Assembly (NCBI RefSeq): GCF_004348115.1
Contig: NZ_QPFB01000001.1
Span: 1,636,836 to 1,700,835, forward strand
Direction of reading: 5' to 3'
Source: Stenotrophomonas sp. ATCM1_4
GTDB lineage: Bacteria > Pseudomonadota > Gammaproteobacteria > Xanthomonadales > Xanthomonadaceae
DNA: 64,000 bases
Both the position numbers and the translations under genes were made by a program. Each line of letters begins with the position of its first letter. The first letter of the stretch is position 1. Shown piece by piece: positions 39,054-48,232 of this stretch. The notes below the pieces were generated by a model, which was not told where the DNA came from, did no database searches, and saw only the letters and a program-made list of their open reading frames with translations.

Positions 39054-42000
39054 GGCTGCACCTCCTGCGAAGCGGATGCCGAGGGCGGGTTGGGTCGCGG
39101 ATGCACGATCGGTCTCTGGTTGGCCGAGTCCGTGGCCTGCTGCGGCGCACGGGCGGGCTTGCTTTCAAAACGCAGCGGCGACTGGCCGGTTTCGGTTTCC
39201 GGCGCACGCACCTCGCCCTGGGTACGACGGGCCTTGACCTGTTCCAGCAGCGGGTTGGAGCAGCTGCCTTCGATGAAGTCGGCGCGATGCAGCTCGCCGT
39301 TCTTCAGGTCCAGGAACAGGCTGTCGGCATCGCCTAGGTTGCGGTTGCTGCTGGTGGTCAGGCGCGAGCCGGCCGGCAGGGTGGACGGATCCACCTTCAG
39401 CGTGTGGCTCTGCGGGGTCAGGCCGCAGTAGCTGTACTTGCCTTCCGAATCGGAGATCACCCAGGTGCCGTTGGAGAAGTACAGACGCACGCCCGGGATG
39501 CCCAGCTCTTCGTTGTCCTGCACGTGGTTGTTGTTGCAGTCCACGAACACCTTGCCCAGCACGCAGGCTTCCTCGGTGAACACACCACCGGTGACGCGCA
39601 CGCGGTACTGCGCCTGGTTGGACGGCACCGAGCCCGGCACCGGCGTCATCGAACCCGGATCGATACAGCCACCGGTGATCGAGCAGCCATGGGCCTGCGC
39701 GCGGTTGATGCCATCGCCCTGCTGCGCACCGACGCCGACGCGCACGCGGTAGGTCAGCACCAACTGCTGGCCGACGTTGATCGGGCCCAGGTTGAAGCCC
39801 AGGCGCGGGCCCGGCTTGCCGAACGGCTCATCCAGCGCGCGGCCGCCGACACGGGCGGTGCCATCGATGTAGGTGAAGCCACGCGGCAGCGTATCGACGA
39901 TGTTCACCGTCGCCATCGCACTGCCGGAGGTCTGGCGCACGGTGATGCTGTACTGCACGGTGTCACCGATCTCGGCGGTCTGGCGGTCACCGGTCTTGGT
40001 GATGACCAGTCCGGTACCGGCGGAGGTGTCCAACGGCAGGTGGTTGTGGACGATGCCGGCGGTTGCCGAACCGGCAAACACGGTCAGCCAGTACTGGGTG
40101 GGCGTGCCCACCGCACCGGTCGGCGCATCAGCCTGCGGCTGCACCAGGTGGCTGGTGCCGGCTGCGCCCAGCGGCGACAGCGAACCTTCCTGCGGCGGAA
40201 TCAGCGACGACACGAACTGGTAGCCACCCGGCGGCGTCACCGTCAGCTGGAACTCGCAACGTGCCGGCGCGGCAGGGCCGAACATGAACTGGTAGTAGCC
40301 GCTCGTACCCACGGTCATCGACACCGCGTTGCCTTCCACGCGGTAGCCACCGGCACCGGCGTTGAGGATGGCGGTCTTCGGGTCGTAGCCGTTGCACACG
40401 CCCACCGGGGTCAGGGTCACGATGGAGCCCGGCACCGGATCACGGGTGATGGCGTCGTAGACCACGCCCGACGGATCCACCGGCAGGCTCTGCTGCGGCA
40501 GATGCTGGCCGGCTTCGAGCACGACCTGCAGCTGGCTGGTGCCGTTCTCGGTGATACGGCAGGCGCTGCTGCTGCCATCGCTGATGGCACGCGTGGCGTC
40601 ACAGGACACGCCCATGCCACCGGCGGTTTCCTGGTTCACCGGCCACGCCCACAACACGCCCGACGCAGGGTCACGGAACTGGATGTTCCACTTTATGCCC
40701 GGCACCACGTCGCCGAAGCGGTAGCTCCCGTCCACGGCGGTGGTGGTGGTCTTGGCAACCTGGCCGGTCGCCGCATCCAGCAGTTCCACGATCCACGACT
40801 GCAGGCGCGTATCGCCGCTGTCGAGGAAGGCATCGTCGCTGCCGATGTCGTACCACACGGTACCGCCGACCGATGCGGACAGCTGTACCTGGTTGGGCAC
40901 GCGGCACACGTTCTGGGTGATGGCCGCATCGCACACCGGCAACTGGGTCACGTCGCCTTCGAACGTGTTGCGCTCGGTGGTGGTCGGGGTGCGGAACTCG
41001 TTCTCACCGCCGCCTTCCACCAGCACGGCGTTGTTGACGGTGCCGGCCTGCGCGGCCTCGGCGGTGACGTTCACCTTGACGGTGATGTCCGAGGTGGAGG
41101 TTGCACCGGCGTTGACCACTTCCGAACTGCGGCATTCAAAGCGGGCATCGCCCACCGCGCCGGAGCAGGTCCAACCATTGCCGGACGGAACTTCCGCCAG
41201 GTTCAGGCCAGCCGGCAGGCGGTCCTTGACGATGTACTCGCCCGTGGATGCCTGCTGCCCGCCATTGCGCACGCGGATGGTGTACGTGGCGACGTTGTTG
41301 ACGGTGAACTTCACCGTGTTGGACGACTTGCTCACCAGCATGTCCGGCGAATCGCCGATCTCGCCGAAGTTGTTGTCCACCGACTTGTCGCCCGGCTTGA
41401 GCACGATGCCGGTGATCTCCGAGGTGGTCGTCGACGGATTGCCGCCCGTGCCGCCCGTGCTGCCGGCGGTGGTCTTGCCGTTGAGCGTTTCAGCCGGCTG
41501 GTTCGGTTCGGTCACCACATAGGTGCCCGGACGCAGGTTTTCGAAGGTGTACTTGCCGTTGGCGTCGGTGGTGGTGGTCAGCGTGACCGGGTTGCCCAGG
41601 TCGTCGGTGCCGGTCAACTCGACGGTGACGTTGGCAAAGCCGCCTTCCTCAGGCTGGCGGATACCGTCGTCGTTGCTGTCGTTGTAGACGTTGCCGGAAA
41701 TGCTGGCCGCCGGCACTTCGCCGAAGTTGTTCTCGACCGACACCTGGCCCACGCCAACGGTGATCGTGCCGATGAACGACGGGTTCTGCGCGGTGGCGCT
41801 GCCTTCGGCCGAGCCGTTGCCCATCGGCGTGCCGCCGATGTTGCCCGGCTTGGTCTTGCCGTCATTGGTGCCGGCCGGCTGCTGCTTCTCCACCACCTTG
41901 TATTCGCCCGGGGGCAGGTTGAGGAAGCTGTAGCTGCCATCGGCACCGGTGGTGACGGTGATCGGGGTGATCGGGTTGCCGTTGATGTCGGTGCCGGTCA

Positions 42001-45000
42001 GTTCCATTTCGACGCCGGCAATACCGTCCTCGCCCGGATCGACCACGCCGTCATTGTTGGCATCCATCCACACCTTGCCGGTGATGCCGCTGTTGGTCGG
42101 CACCTCGGCGAACAGGTTGTCGCTGGAGAAATCACCCGGGCGGGTCAGGTCGATGTTGGTGATCTTGCTCGACTCCGGTGCCGCACCATTGCTGGCGGTA
42201 CCGCTGTTGCCCTTGGTGCTGTCCAGCTGGCCTGCCGTGGTCTTGCCCTGCGCGGTGCCGGCCGGCTGGGTCGGCTCGATCAGGGTATAGGTGCCCGGAC
42301 GCAGGCCTTCGAAGCTGAAGGTTCCGTCGGCGTTGGTCTGCAACGGCAAGTCAACCGGGTTGCCCAGGTCGTCGGTACCGGTCAGACGGATATCCACGCC
42401 ACCGATGCCAGCGTCGCCCGCTTCCTTCACGCCATTGTTGTTGAGGTCGAAGAACACCACGCCCGAGGCGGACACCGGCAGGATCTCGCCGAAGTGGTTG
42501 TCCACCGACTTGCCGCCGGCATTCAACACCACGCCGGTGATGGCACTGGGGGTGGCGCGCACGGTCGTGGCCACACCGGCGACGCCGTCGATGACGGTAC
42601 CGGCGGTAGTGATGCCATTGAGCGTGGTGACCGGGGTGCCGCCGGCCGGGGTGTAAACCGGCTGCGCCACCTGCTGGGTGACGATGTAGTCACCGGCCGG
42701 CAGGTCGATGAAGGCATAGCTGCCGTCGGCGGCGGTATTCAGCACCGACACGGTGTTGCCCAGCACATCGACCACCGGCTGGCCGTCACGACGGCTCAGG
42801 GTGACCTGCACGTTGCCCAGGCCGGGATCGCTGACGGTGTGACCGTCATTGGCCTGGTCCAGGTACACGCGACCGGACAGCGAGGCGGCCAGTTCGCCGA
42901 AGTTGTTGCCGGCCGAACCGGTCGGCGGCAGCTGCGGGATATGAATGACGTTGGAGGGGTTCTCCTTGCCATCCTTCAGGCCGGTCGGCTGGGTCTCGGT
43001 GATGGTGTACTCGTGGCCGGCGATCAGGCCCGGCACGCTGTAGTCGCCATTGGCGTCGGTGGTGCCGGTCCACACCACGGCGCCACTGGAATCGGTGACG
43101 GTGATGGTCACGCCCGGAATGCCCGGTTCGTTGCCGTTCTGGAGGCCGCTGTCGTCACGGTCCAGGTAGACCTTGCCGGACAGCACGGTGGTCAGGTTCT
43201 CACCGAAGTTGAACTCGGTGCCGTTGCCGGCGACCAGCTTGATGCCGCTGATGCGGTCCTCGCTGCCGGTGGTGCTTGCCGTGCAGGCGGCGGCGCACAG
43301 CACGCCACCGATCTTGCCCGGGTTGACCGCCAGCGGCTGGTTCACCAGGCCGGCCGGCGTGGCCGGCAGTGGCTCGCTCAACTCGTAGGTCTTGCCGGCG
43401 GTCAGGCCGGTGAACTGGTAGAAGCCCTGGGCATCGGTGGTCGCGGTCAGGGTACGGCCGGTCTCCACTTCCAGCAGGTTGACGGTGGCCTGGCCGATGC
43501 GGGCATCGGCGCTGCCCAGGACGTTGTTGTTGTCCTGGTCGATGTACACGTAGCCGGACAGGGTGCGCTCGGCCGGCTCCGGGAAGTCGAACTGCACGCC
43601 CGTACCGCCAGCGCCCAGCACCACGCCGCCGATCACGCTGGTGGTGGCGGTGTTGCTGGTGGTGTAGCTGCCGCTGACATTGTTGCTGGTGCCGTTGCGC
43701 ACCGTACGCGGGGTGTTCGGCTGCGGCGCGCCATTGGCGGCATAGCCGCTCGGCTGGGTCTGGGTGATGGTGTAGCCGGCCGCGTCGGACGGCGCCAGGT
43801 GAGTGAACTGGTAGTCACCGGCGGCATCGGTGGTGGCCTCCAGCAGCACGGTGTTGCCGTACAGGTCCACGCCGCTCAGGGTCACCTTGACCCCGGCGAT
43901 GCCGGTGTCGCCGCTGTCCTGGTCACCGTTGTCGTTGTCATCGGCGAACACACGCCCGCCCAGGCTGGCGTTCTGCACCTGCGTGGTCGAGGTCTTCTCG
44001 TTGTTGGTTGGCACCAGGTCCACCGAGGTCGGTTCGTCGTTGTCGTCACGACCCGGTTCGATGCTGGCCTTGTTGGTGTGGTTGGTCGGCGCATAGGCAC
44101 CGGTGAACACGCCCGGCACGGTGCGCGCCCACAGGGTCAGCATCAGCGTGTTCGCGCTGCCCGACGGGAAGCTGCCGCCCAGGTCGCAGGTCACGGCCTG
44201 CTGTTGGGTCATCGCGGTGATCGACGCCGGGCCTGCGGACAGGTAGCAGACGTTGTCGGTGCCGGCGGCCGGCTTGCTGGCCACGGTGTTCACGCTGCCC
44301 GACAGCGTGGCGGCGCTGCCGCTGTTGACGGTGACGGTCAGCGGATGGGCGGCGTCATGCACCCACTCGAAGCCGGCCGGCAGGGTGTCGGTGACGCGCA
44401 TCTTCTCCACGCGGCTGCCCAGCGCGTTGCGCACCACGATGTCGTAGCGGATCGGCTGGCCCACATCGACCGGACCAGCGGTCACGGTGGTCTTGCTTGC
44501 CACTTCCAGATCGGCCGACGGGAAGAGCACGTCGTTGACCTGCTCCAGGTTGTTGCCGGCATCGCCTGCGTCGGCGCTGCACTTGCCCTGGCTTTCGTAA
44601 TTGGTGGTCTCGTCGCCGCACACGTAGGCGATGTTGTTGAACAGCACCGGCTGGCTGGAATCACCGGCGATGGTGAACAGCACATCGAACGCCACCATGT
44701 GTTCCTTGTCCAGGCGGTTCAGCGCCGGCACGGAATTCAGCAGGCAGACCAGTTCCGCGCCCTGCTGGCTGCAGGTCACATCGACGTCGGTCTTGTAGAC
44801 ATAGCCACTCACCGGCGCACCGGTGTTGACGTTCTCGATGCGGTCGAAGGTAGCGGTGAAGCCCGCCGGTGCGGTAATCCGGTCACGGACCTCCACATTC
44901 TCGGCCTGCGACGGCCCCAGGTTGAAGGTGCTCAGGCGGTAGCGCAGCTGGTCGCCGACCACGAAGGTGTTGCGGCCGTTCGGATAGACCTGGGTCTTCT

Positions 45001-47902
45001 TCTGCTGCAGGTCGATGGTCGGCACGCGGACCTCGAAGGTCACGTCGGCACTGTTGTTGCTGTTGGAAGCGGCGTCGTCGCAGCTGGTCGAGGCGCCCGG
45101 CAGCCACTGGCAGACAGCGCCGAGGCTGGCGACCGACGCCTGGTTGGTGACCGACGGATAGACCACGCCACCGGCAGCGACCTGCAGGTTGGCCGGCTTC
45201 TTGACGCGTGCGCTGATCGTCACCGTCTCGGTGGTCTGCGCGGCGATCGCGCCGCGGCTGTTGACGCAGGAGATGGCGCCGGTGGCCTTGTTGCTGGCCG
45301 AGCAGTCCAGCATGCTGCCGGACGGCACGGTCACGTCGATGATCTCGTAGGTGGCACCGGCCATCGTCGCCGTCCCGGTCGGGAGGGCGTCGGTGATGTG
45401 GAAGTCGTTCTGCGGCGCCTCGTCCGGGCCGTGGTTGCGCGCGGTCAGGGTGAAGGAGATCGGCTCGCCGATCAGCACCGTGCCGCTCGGGGTGACGGTC
45501 TTGCTGGTCATCCGGTAGTCGGTGCGCGGCAGGACCTTCACCGCCGCCGAGTCGGAGTACAGGCCATCGGCGCGCAGGCTCGACAGCACCGCGTTGGGCG
45601 AGGTCAGCGTTGCGGTGTTGGTCAGATCGCTGCCGCCGCTGGTGGACTGCAGCGGACGATCCACCGCCAGCACCACTTCGATCTCGGTGCCCGGTGCCAC
45701 ATTGCTGAACGTACAGGTCTGGTTGCGCGCACCGGACCCCAGCGCGGGACAGCTGACGGCACCTGCGCTACCGCTGATCGCGGCCGCCGACAGCACCCGC
45801 ACCTGGCCCTTGAACACCGAGGTGTTGAGCACGCCCGGCACGTTGTCGGTGAGGTTCAGGGTCGGGATGGTCTTCTGGTTGGGCTTGTCCGTGGTGCTCG
45901 GGGTGGACACCAGGATCTTCCAGTACACCGTCTCGGCGGCGCCGGACAGGGTCGGGGCGTCGGCCACGTCGTCGTGCCAGGTGATCTGGTCGACCGAGGA
46001 GTCCTTGCGGATGTTGACCCAGGCCGTGTCATTGATGACGTCGGTCAGGTTCAGGCCGGTGCCGGCGGTGGCGCAGTCATTGGTGGCACTGCGGTCGGCC
46101 GGCTGCGCGGCGTCGGCCGCGTTGACACCCAGCTGGCCCAGCGCGGTGATGCCGGTGCAGGCACGGTTGGACAGGTTCAACTGGCCGACGATCGCGGTGG
46201 CGCGGGTCTGGAACGACAACGGCAGGCTGCCGCCGCGCGCGACCGTGCCGGTACCGGTGGTCTTGCAGGTCACCTGGGTGGTGAAGGCAGCAGAGATGCC
46301 GGTCGGCGGGCTCACGTTGCGCTGGACCGTGCACTCCCAGCCCGGGGTGACGTTCGCCAACCCGTTCACACCGTAGCTGGCGTCCATTTCCTCCGGGCGC
46401 ATGTAATCAACCACGTACAGCGGCTGCGCCGGCGTGTAGCTGGCCGCGCTGGTGCTGTTCATGCCATTGCTGACCGAGAACGAGGAGGTGATCGGCGCGC
46501 CGGGGCTGACCGGGCCACTGGACGGGTTCTTCGTCTTGGTCAGGCCGATGTCGGTGTAGGGCTCGTTGATCTGGTACGGCGCGAGCACGCTGTTGTTGGC
46601 TTCGTTCCAGTCCTTCAGCGCGGCCGGCGGCGTGGCCACGACCGGGAAGCGCCCGTCGGTGCCGGTCTGCGGCATCGTCAGCGGAATGGTGAAGGGCTTG
46701 CTGCTGCCGGAAGCGACCACGCCGGCATCGCAGGTCACCAGCGTGCCGGGATACACGGTGCCGGAGACGGTCAGCTGCTGGCCGGCCTCCAGGCTGCAGC
46801 CCGCCGGCAGGGTGCCGATGACGAAGCCGTCGGGAACGATGGTGCTCACGGTGCCACCGGCCGTGCTGGTCTGCGGGCCGTTGTTCTTGTAGGTCAGCAC
46901 CAGGTTCTGCGCGGTGCCCACTTCCAGCGGCTGCGACGGGAAGCTCACCAGCGCTTCGATGTCCGTGCCCAGCACGATGTTGTAGCTGGCGCTGTCGGAG
47001 TTGTCGTTCGGGTCCGCGTCGAAGTAGTTGTCGTTCGCGGTGGCGATGGTCGCGTTGTTGGTGTGCGTGCCCAGGCCGTTGGTACGCAGGGTTACCGTGA
47101 CCTTGGCGGCGTCGAGCTGGGCCAGGCTCATGGGGCCGTTGTAGGTACAGCTGAACGCACGGGCGCTGTTGGCCTGGGCCACGGTCTCGCACACGGCGCT
47201 GTTGGCCGGTGAGGGGGTGATGGCGGTGACCACGTTGGCGGTGTCGGTCGGCAGCTGGTCGGTGATGACGATGCGCGCGCCGCTGGGCAGTGCGCTGCCA
47301 CCGGAGGCGATGCGCGGATGCAGCTCGAACGTGGCGGTGCCGCCGGTCGCGCCCTGGCCGTTGTCCGGCGTGATCAGGGTCTTCTCGACCTGCAGGTTGC
47401 CGGTCTCACGGACGGTGGTGGTGCCGGTCGCAGGCGTCGCGCTGTTACTCGAGGTCGCGGTCAGGTTGAAGCTGCCCAGCTGGCGCGCGCGGATGCTGAA
47501 ACCCACCGAACCGCTCGGGGCAGTGGCGGTGTTGCCCGGGGCGACCGGGCACGACACGGTACGGGTGGCAGCCGTGTACACGCAGTCGCTGGCGCTGGGC
47601 GATGCCGGCGGCACGAAGTCCACGGTGGGCGGCAGCACTACCGAGATGTTGGTCTGGGTCGCGTCGGTGGCGGTGCGCAGCCAGCTGATGGTCAGCGGTG
47701 TGTCGATGCTCTCGCCCATGTTCGGCGGCAGATTCACGTTCTGCGGCACGACCGTGGCAAATGCGGCCGCAGGCAGCAGGCCCAGCACCAGTGCCGCTGT
47801 GGCACGGGCGATGGGCGCGTACCACGGCGAGCGGCCATGTCCATGATGACTACCGGCGGTATCACCCGCACGGACCGTGTACTGCTGAAGTTGTTTTTTC
47901 AC
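39050..47902 (-). CDS. Giant secreted DUF11/SdrD-B repeat protein (about 2950 residues)
   Basis: The largest gene of the window. I place the start at GTG 47902: AGAGG lies 8 bases before it and an extended signal peptide follows (basic/His-rich residues 1-32, hydrophobic core ALVLGLLPAAAFA ending near 49). An open frame to 48010 adds residues with no export features. Residues 50-1310 hold at least six DUF11-like beta-sandwich repeats (such as DIEALVSFPSQPLEVG, DYRMTSKTVTPSG, DLEVASKTTV). From about 1313 there are nine SdrD-B/Cna-B-like modules with DxDNNG-type Ca2+ loops, at about residues 1313, 1445, 1574, 1674, 1812, 1937, 2066, 2344 and 2781. Two further DUF11 units lie at about 2186 and 2632, and a Pro-rich tail at 2870-2950. 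There is no sortase signal, autotransporter barrel or transmembrane anchor. It is probably a surface fibre or adhesin. Confidence 0.85.
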   Translation of the reverse strand: MKKQLQQYTVRAGDTAGSHHGHGRSPWYAPIARATAALVLGLLPAAAFATVVPQNVNLPPNMGESIDTPLTISWLRTATDATQTNISVVLPPTVDFVPPASPSASDCVYTAATRTVSCPVAPGNTATAPSGSVGFSIRARQLGSFNLTATSSNSATPATGTTTVRETGNLQVEKTLITPDNGQGATGGTATFELHPRIASGGSALPSGARIVITDQLPTDTANVVTAITPSPANSAVCETVAQANSARAFSCTYNGPMSLAQLDAAKVTVTLRTNGLGTHTNNATIATANDNYFDADPNDNSDSASYNIVLGTDIEALVSFPSQPLEVGTAQNLVLTYKNNGPQTSTAGGTVSTIVPDGFVIGTLPAGCSLEAGQQLTVSGTVYPGTLVTCDAGVVASGSSKPFTIPLTMPQTGTDGRFPVVATPPAALKDWNEANNSVLAPYQINEPYTDIGLTKTKNPSSGPVSPGAPITSSFSVSNGMNSTSAASYTPAQPLYVVDYMRPEEMDASYGVNGLANVTPGWECTVQRNVSPPTGISAAFTTQVTCKTTGTGTVARGGSLPLSFQTRATAIVGQLNLSNRACTGITALGQLGVNAADAAQPADRSATNDCATAGTGLNLTDVINDTAWVNIRKDSSVDQITWHDDVADAPTLSGAAETVYWKILVSTPSTTDKPNQKTIPTLNLTDNVPGVLNTSVFKGQVRVLSAAAISGSAGAVSCPALGSGARNQTCTFSNVAPGTEIEVVLAVDRPLQSTSGGSDLTNTATLTSPNAVLSSLRADGLYSDSAAVKVLPRTDYRMTSKTVTPSGTVLIGEPISFTLTARNHGPDEAPQNDFHITDALPTGTATMAGATYEIIDVTVPSGSMLDCSASNKATGAISCVNSRGAIAAQTTETVTISARVKKPANLQVAAGGVVYPSVTNQASVASLGAVCQWLPGASTSCDDAASNSNNSADVTFEVRVPTIDLQQKKTQVYPNGRNTFVVGDQLRYRLSTFNLGPSQAENVEVRDRITAPAGFTATFDRIENVNTGAPVSGYVYKTDVDVTCSQQGAELVCLLNSVPALNRLDKEHMVAFDVLFTIAGDSSQPVLFNNIAYVCGDETTNYESQGKCSADAGDAGNNLEQVNDVLFPSADLEVASKTTVTAGPVDVGQPIRYDIVVRNALGSRVEKMRVTDTLPAGFEWVHDAAHPLTVTVNSGSAATLSGSVNTVASKPAAGTDNVCYLSAGPASITAMTQQQAVTCDLGGSFPSGSANTLMLTLWARTVPGVFTGAYAPTNHTNKASIEPGRDDNDEPTSVDLVPTNNEKTSTTQVQNASLGGRVFADDNDNGDQDSGDTGIAGVKVTLSGVDLYGNTVLLEATTDAAGDYQFTHLAPSDAAGYTITQTQPSGYAANGAPQPNTPRTVRNGTSNNVSGSYTTSNTATTSVIGGVVLGAGGTGVQFDFPEPAERTLSGYVYIDQDNNNVLGSADARIGQATVNLLEVETGRTLTATTDAQGFYQFTGLTAGKTYELSEPLPATPAGLVNQPLAVNPGKIGGVLCAAACTASTTGSEDRISGIKLVAGNGTEFNFGENLTTVLSGKVYLDRDDSGLQNGNEPGIPGVTITVTDSSGAVVWTGTTDANGDYSVPGLIAGHEYTITETQPTGLKDGKENPSNVIHIPQLPPTGSAGNNFGELAASLSGRVYLDQANDGHTVSDPGLGNVQVTLSRRDGQPVVDVLGNTVSVLNTAADGSYAFIDLPAGDYIVTQQVAQPVYTPAGGTPVTTLNGITTAGTVIDGVAGVATTVRATPSAITGVVLNAGGKSVDNHFGEILPVSASGVVFFDLNNNGVKEAGDAGIGGVDIRLTGTDDLGNPVDLPLQTNADGTFSFEGLRPGTYTLIEPTQPAGTAQGKTTAGQLDSTKGNSGTASNGAAPESSKITNIDLTRPGDFSSDNLFAEVPTNSGITGKVWMDANNDGVVDPGEDGIAGVEMELTGTDINGNPITPITVTTGADGSYSFLNLPPGEYKVVEKQQPAGTNDGKTKPGNIGGTPMGNGSAEGSATAQNPSFIGTITVGVGQVSVENNFGEVPAASISGNVYNDSNDDGIRQPEEGGFANVTVELTGTDDLGNPVTLTTTTDANGKYTFENLRPGTYVVTEPNQPAETLNGKTTAGSTGGTGGNPSTTTSEITGIVLKPGDKSVDNNFGEIGDSPDMLVSKSSNTVKFTVNNVATYTIRVRNGGQQASTGEYIVKDRLPAGLNLAEVPSGNGWTCSGAVGDARFECRSSEVVNAGATSTSDITVKVNVTAEAAQAGTVNNAVLVEGGGENEFRTPTTTERNTFEGDVTQLPVCDAAITQNVCRVPNQVQLSASVGGTVWYDIGSDDAFLDSGDTRLQSWIVELLDAATGQVAKTTTTAVDGSYRFGDVVPGIKWNIQFRDPASGVLWAWPVNQETAGGMGVSCDATRAISDGSSSACRITENGTSQLQVVLEAGQHLPQQSLPVDPSGVVYDAITRDPVPGSIVTLTPVGVCNGYDPKTAILNAGAGGYRVEGNAVSMTVGTSGYYQFMFGPAAPARCEFQLTVTPPGGYQFVSSLIPPQEGSLSPLGAAGTSHLVQPQADAPTGAVGTPTQYWLTVFAGSATAGIVHNHLPLDTSAGTGLVITKTGDRQTAEIGDTVQYSITVRQTSGSAMATVNIVDTLPRGFTYIDGTARVGGRALDEPFGKPGPRLGFNLGPINVGQQLVLTYRVRVGVGAQQGDGINRAQAHGCSITGGCIDPGSMTPVPGSVPSNQAQYRVRVTGGVFTEEACVLGKVFVDCNNNHVQDNEELGIPGVRLYFSNGTWVISDSEGKYSYCGLTPQSHTLKVDPSTLPAGSRLTTSSNRNLGDADSLFLDLKNGELHRADFIEGSCSNPLLEQVKARRTQGEVRAPETETGQSPLRFESKPARAPQQATDSANQRPIVHPRPNPPSASASQEVQP

Positions 47903-47976
47903 CGGAGAGCCTCTGCAAGCGCGCGCTCGGGCTGCCCGTCCAGGCAGTCCGTTTGGTTTCGTTGAGCTTCGAAACA

Positions 47977-48000
47977 GCGACCCGCCCCAAAACGGGTCGC
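47977..48000 (-). promoter_or_regulatory. Hairpin in the leader of the giant-protein gene
   Basis: GCGACCCG and CGGGTCGC flank an 8-base loop, about 75 bases before the start codon. It is followed on the minus strand by TGTTTCGAAG. It could slow transcription or shape the leader; function unknown. Confidence 0.45.
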
Positions 48001-48110
48001 AATTCAGCACCGTGAGGTGCGTGTGACGGCGCGGATTCTCACTGCGCTCTTACGCGGAAACAGTGCCGCCGCATGACGGATACTTTCACTTCCTCACATC
48101 ACACAAATAA

Positions 48111-48126
48111 TGTGATCTGGCTCACA
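48111..48126. promoter_or_regulatory. CRP/Clp-type operator
   Basis: TGTGATCTGGCTCACA is a perfect TGTGA-N6-TCACA site. In Xanthomonadaceae the CRP homologue Clp binds this consensus and is inhibited by cyclic di-GMP. It sits upstream of the giant surface-protein operon and downstream of the preceding regulator gene, so it should act on the operon. Confidence 0.8.
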
Positions 48127-48232
48127 TCACCATCATCTTGTTTTCACAGGGAAATCACGGTGCATCCGCGGAACTCGGCTGAATGCGCGAAATTTCAAAT
48201 TCGTGAATTTATTCTGAACGAAATTTATACAT

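Larger units (their letters stand above)
47903..48232. other. 330-bp AT-rich regulatory region upstream of the giant-protein gene
   Basis: This gap is clearly lower in GC than its surroundings, with many A/T runs between 48090 and 48240. It carries a leader hairpin (47977-48000) and a perfect CRP/Clp-type site (48111-48126), plus an overlapping dyad ATCACA-(7)-TGTGAT (48099-48117 region). No gene is seen. The 216 bases between the operator centre and the start codon imply a long 5' leader. Confidence 0.65.

Noticed and set aside
35526..39431. 1301-codon plus-strand frame over the barrel protein
   Set aside because: Antisense shadow; no signal peptide or strand pattern.
39404..47212. 2602-codon open frame on the plus strand opposite the giant gene
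   Set aside because: It is Arg/His/Gly/Gln-rich, has no domain or ribosome binding site, and mirrors the giant gene's GC-rich codon pattern; a shadow frame.
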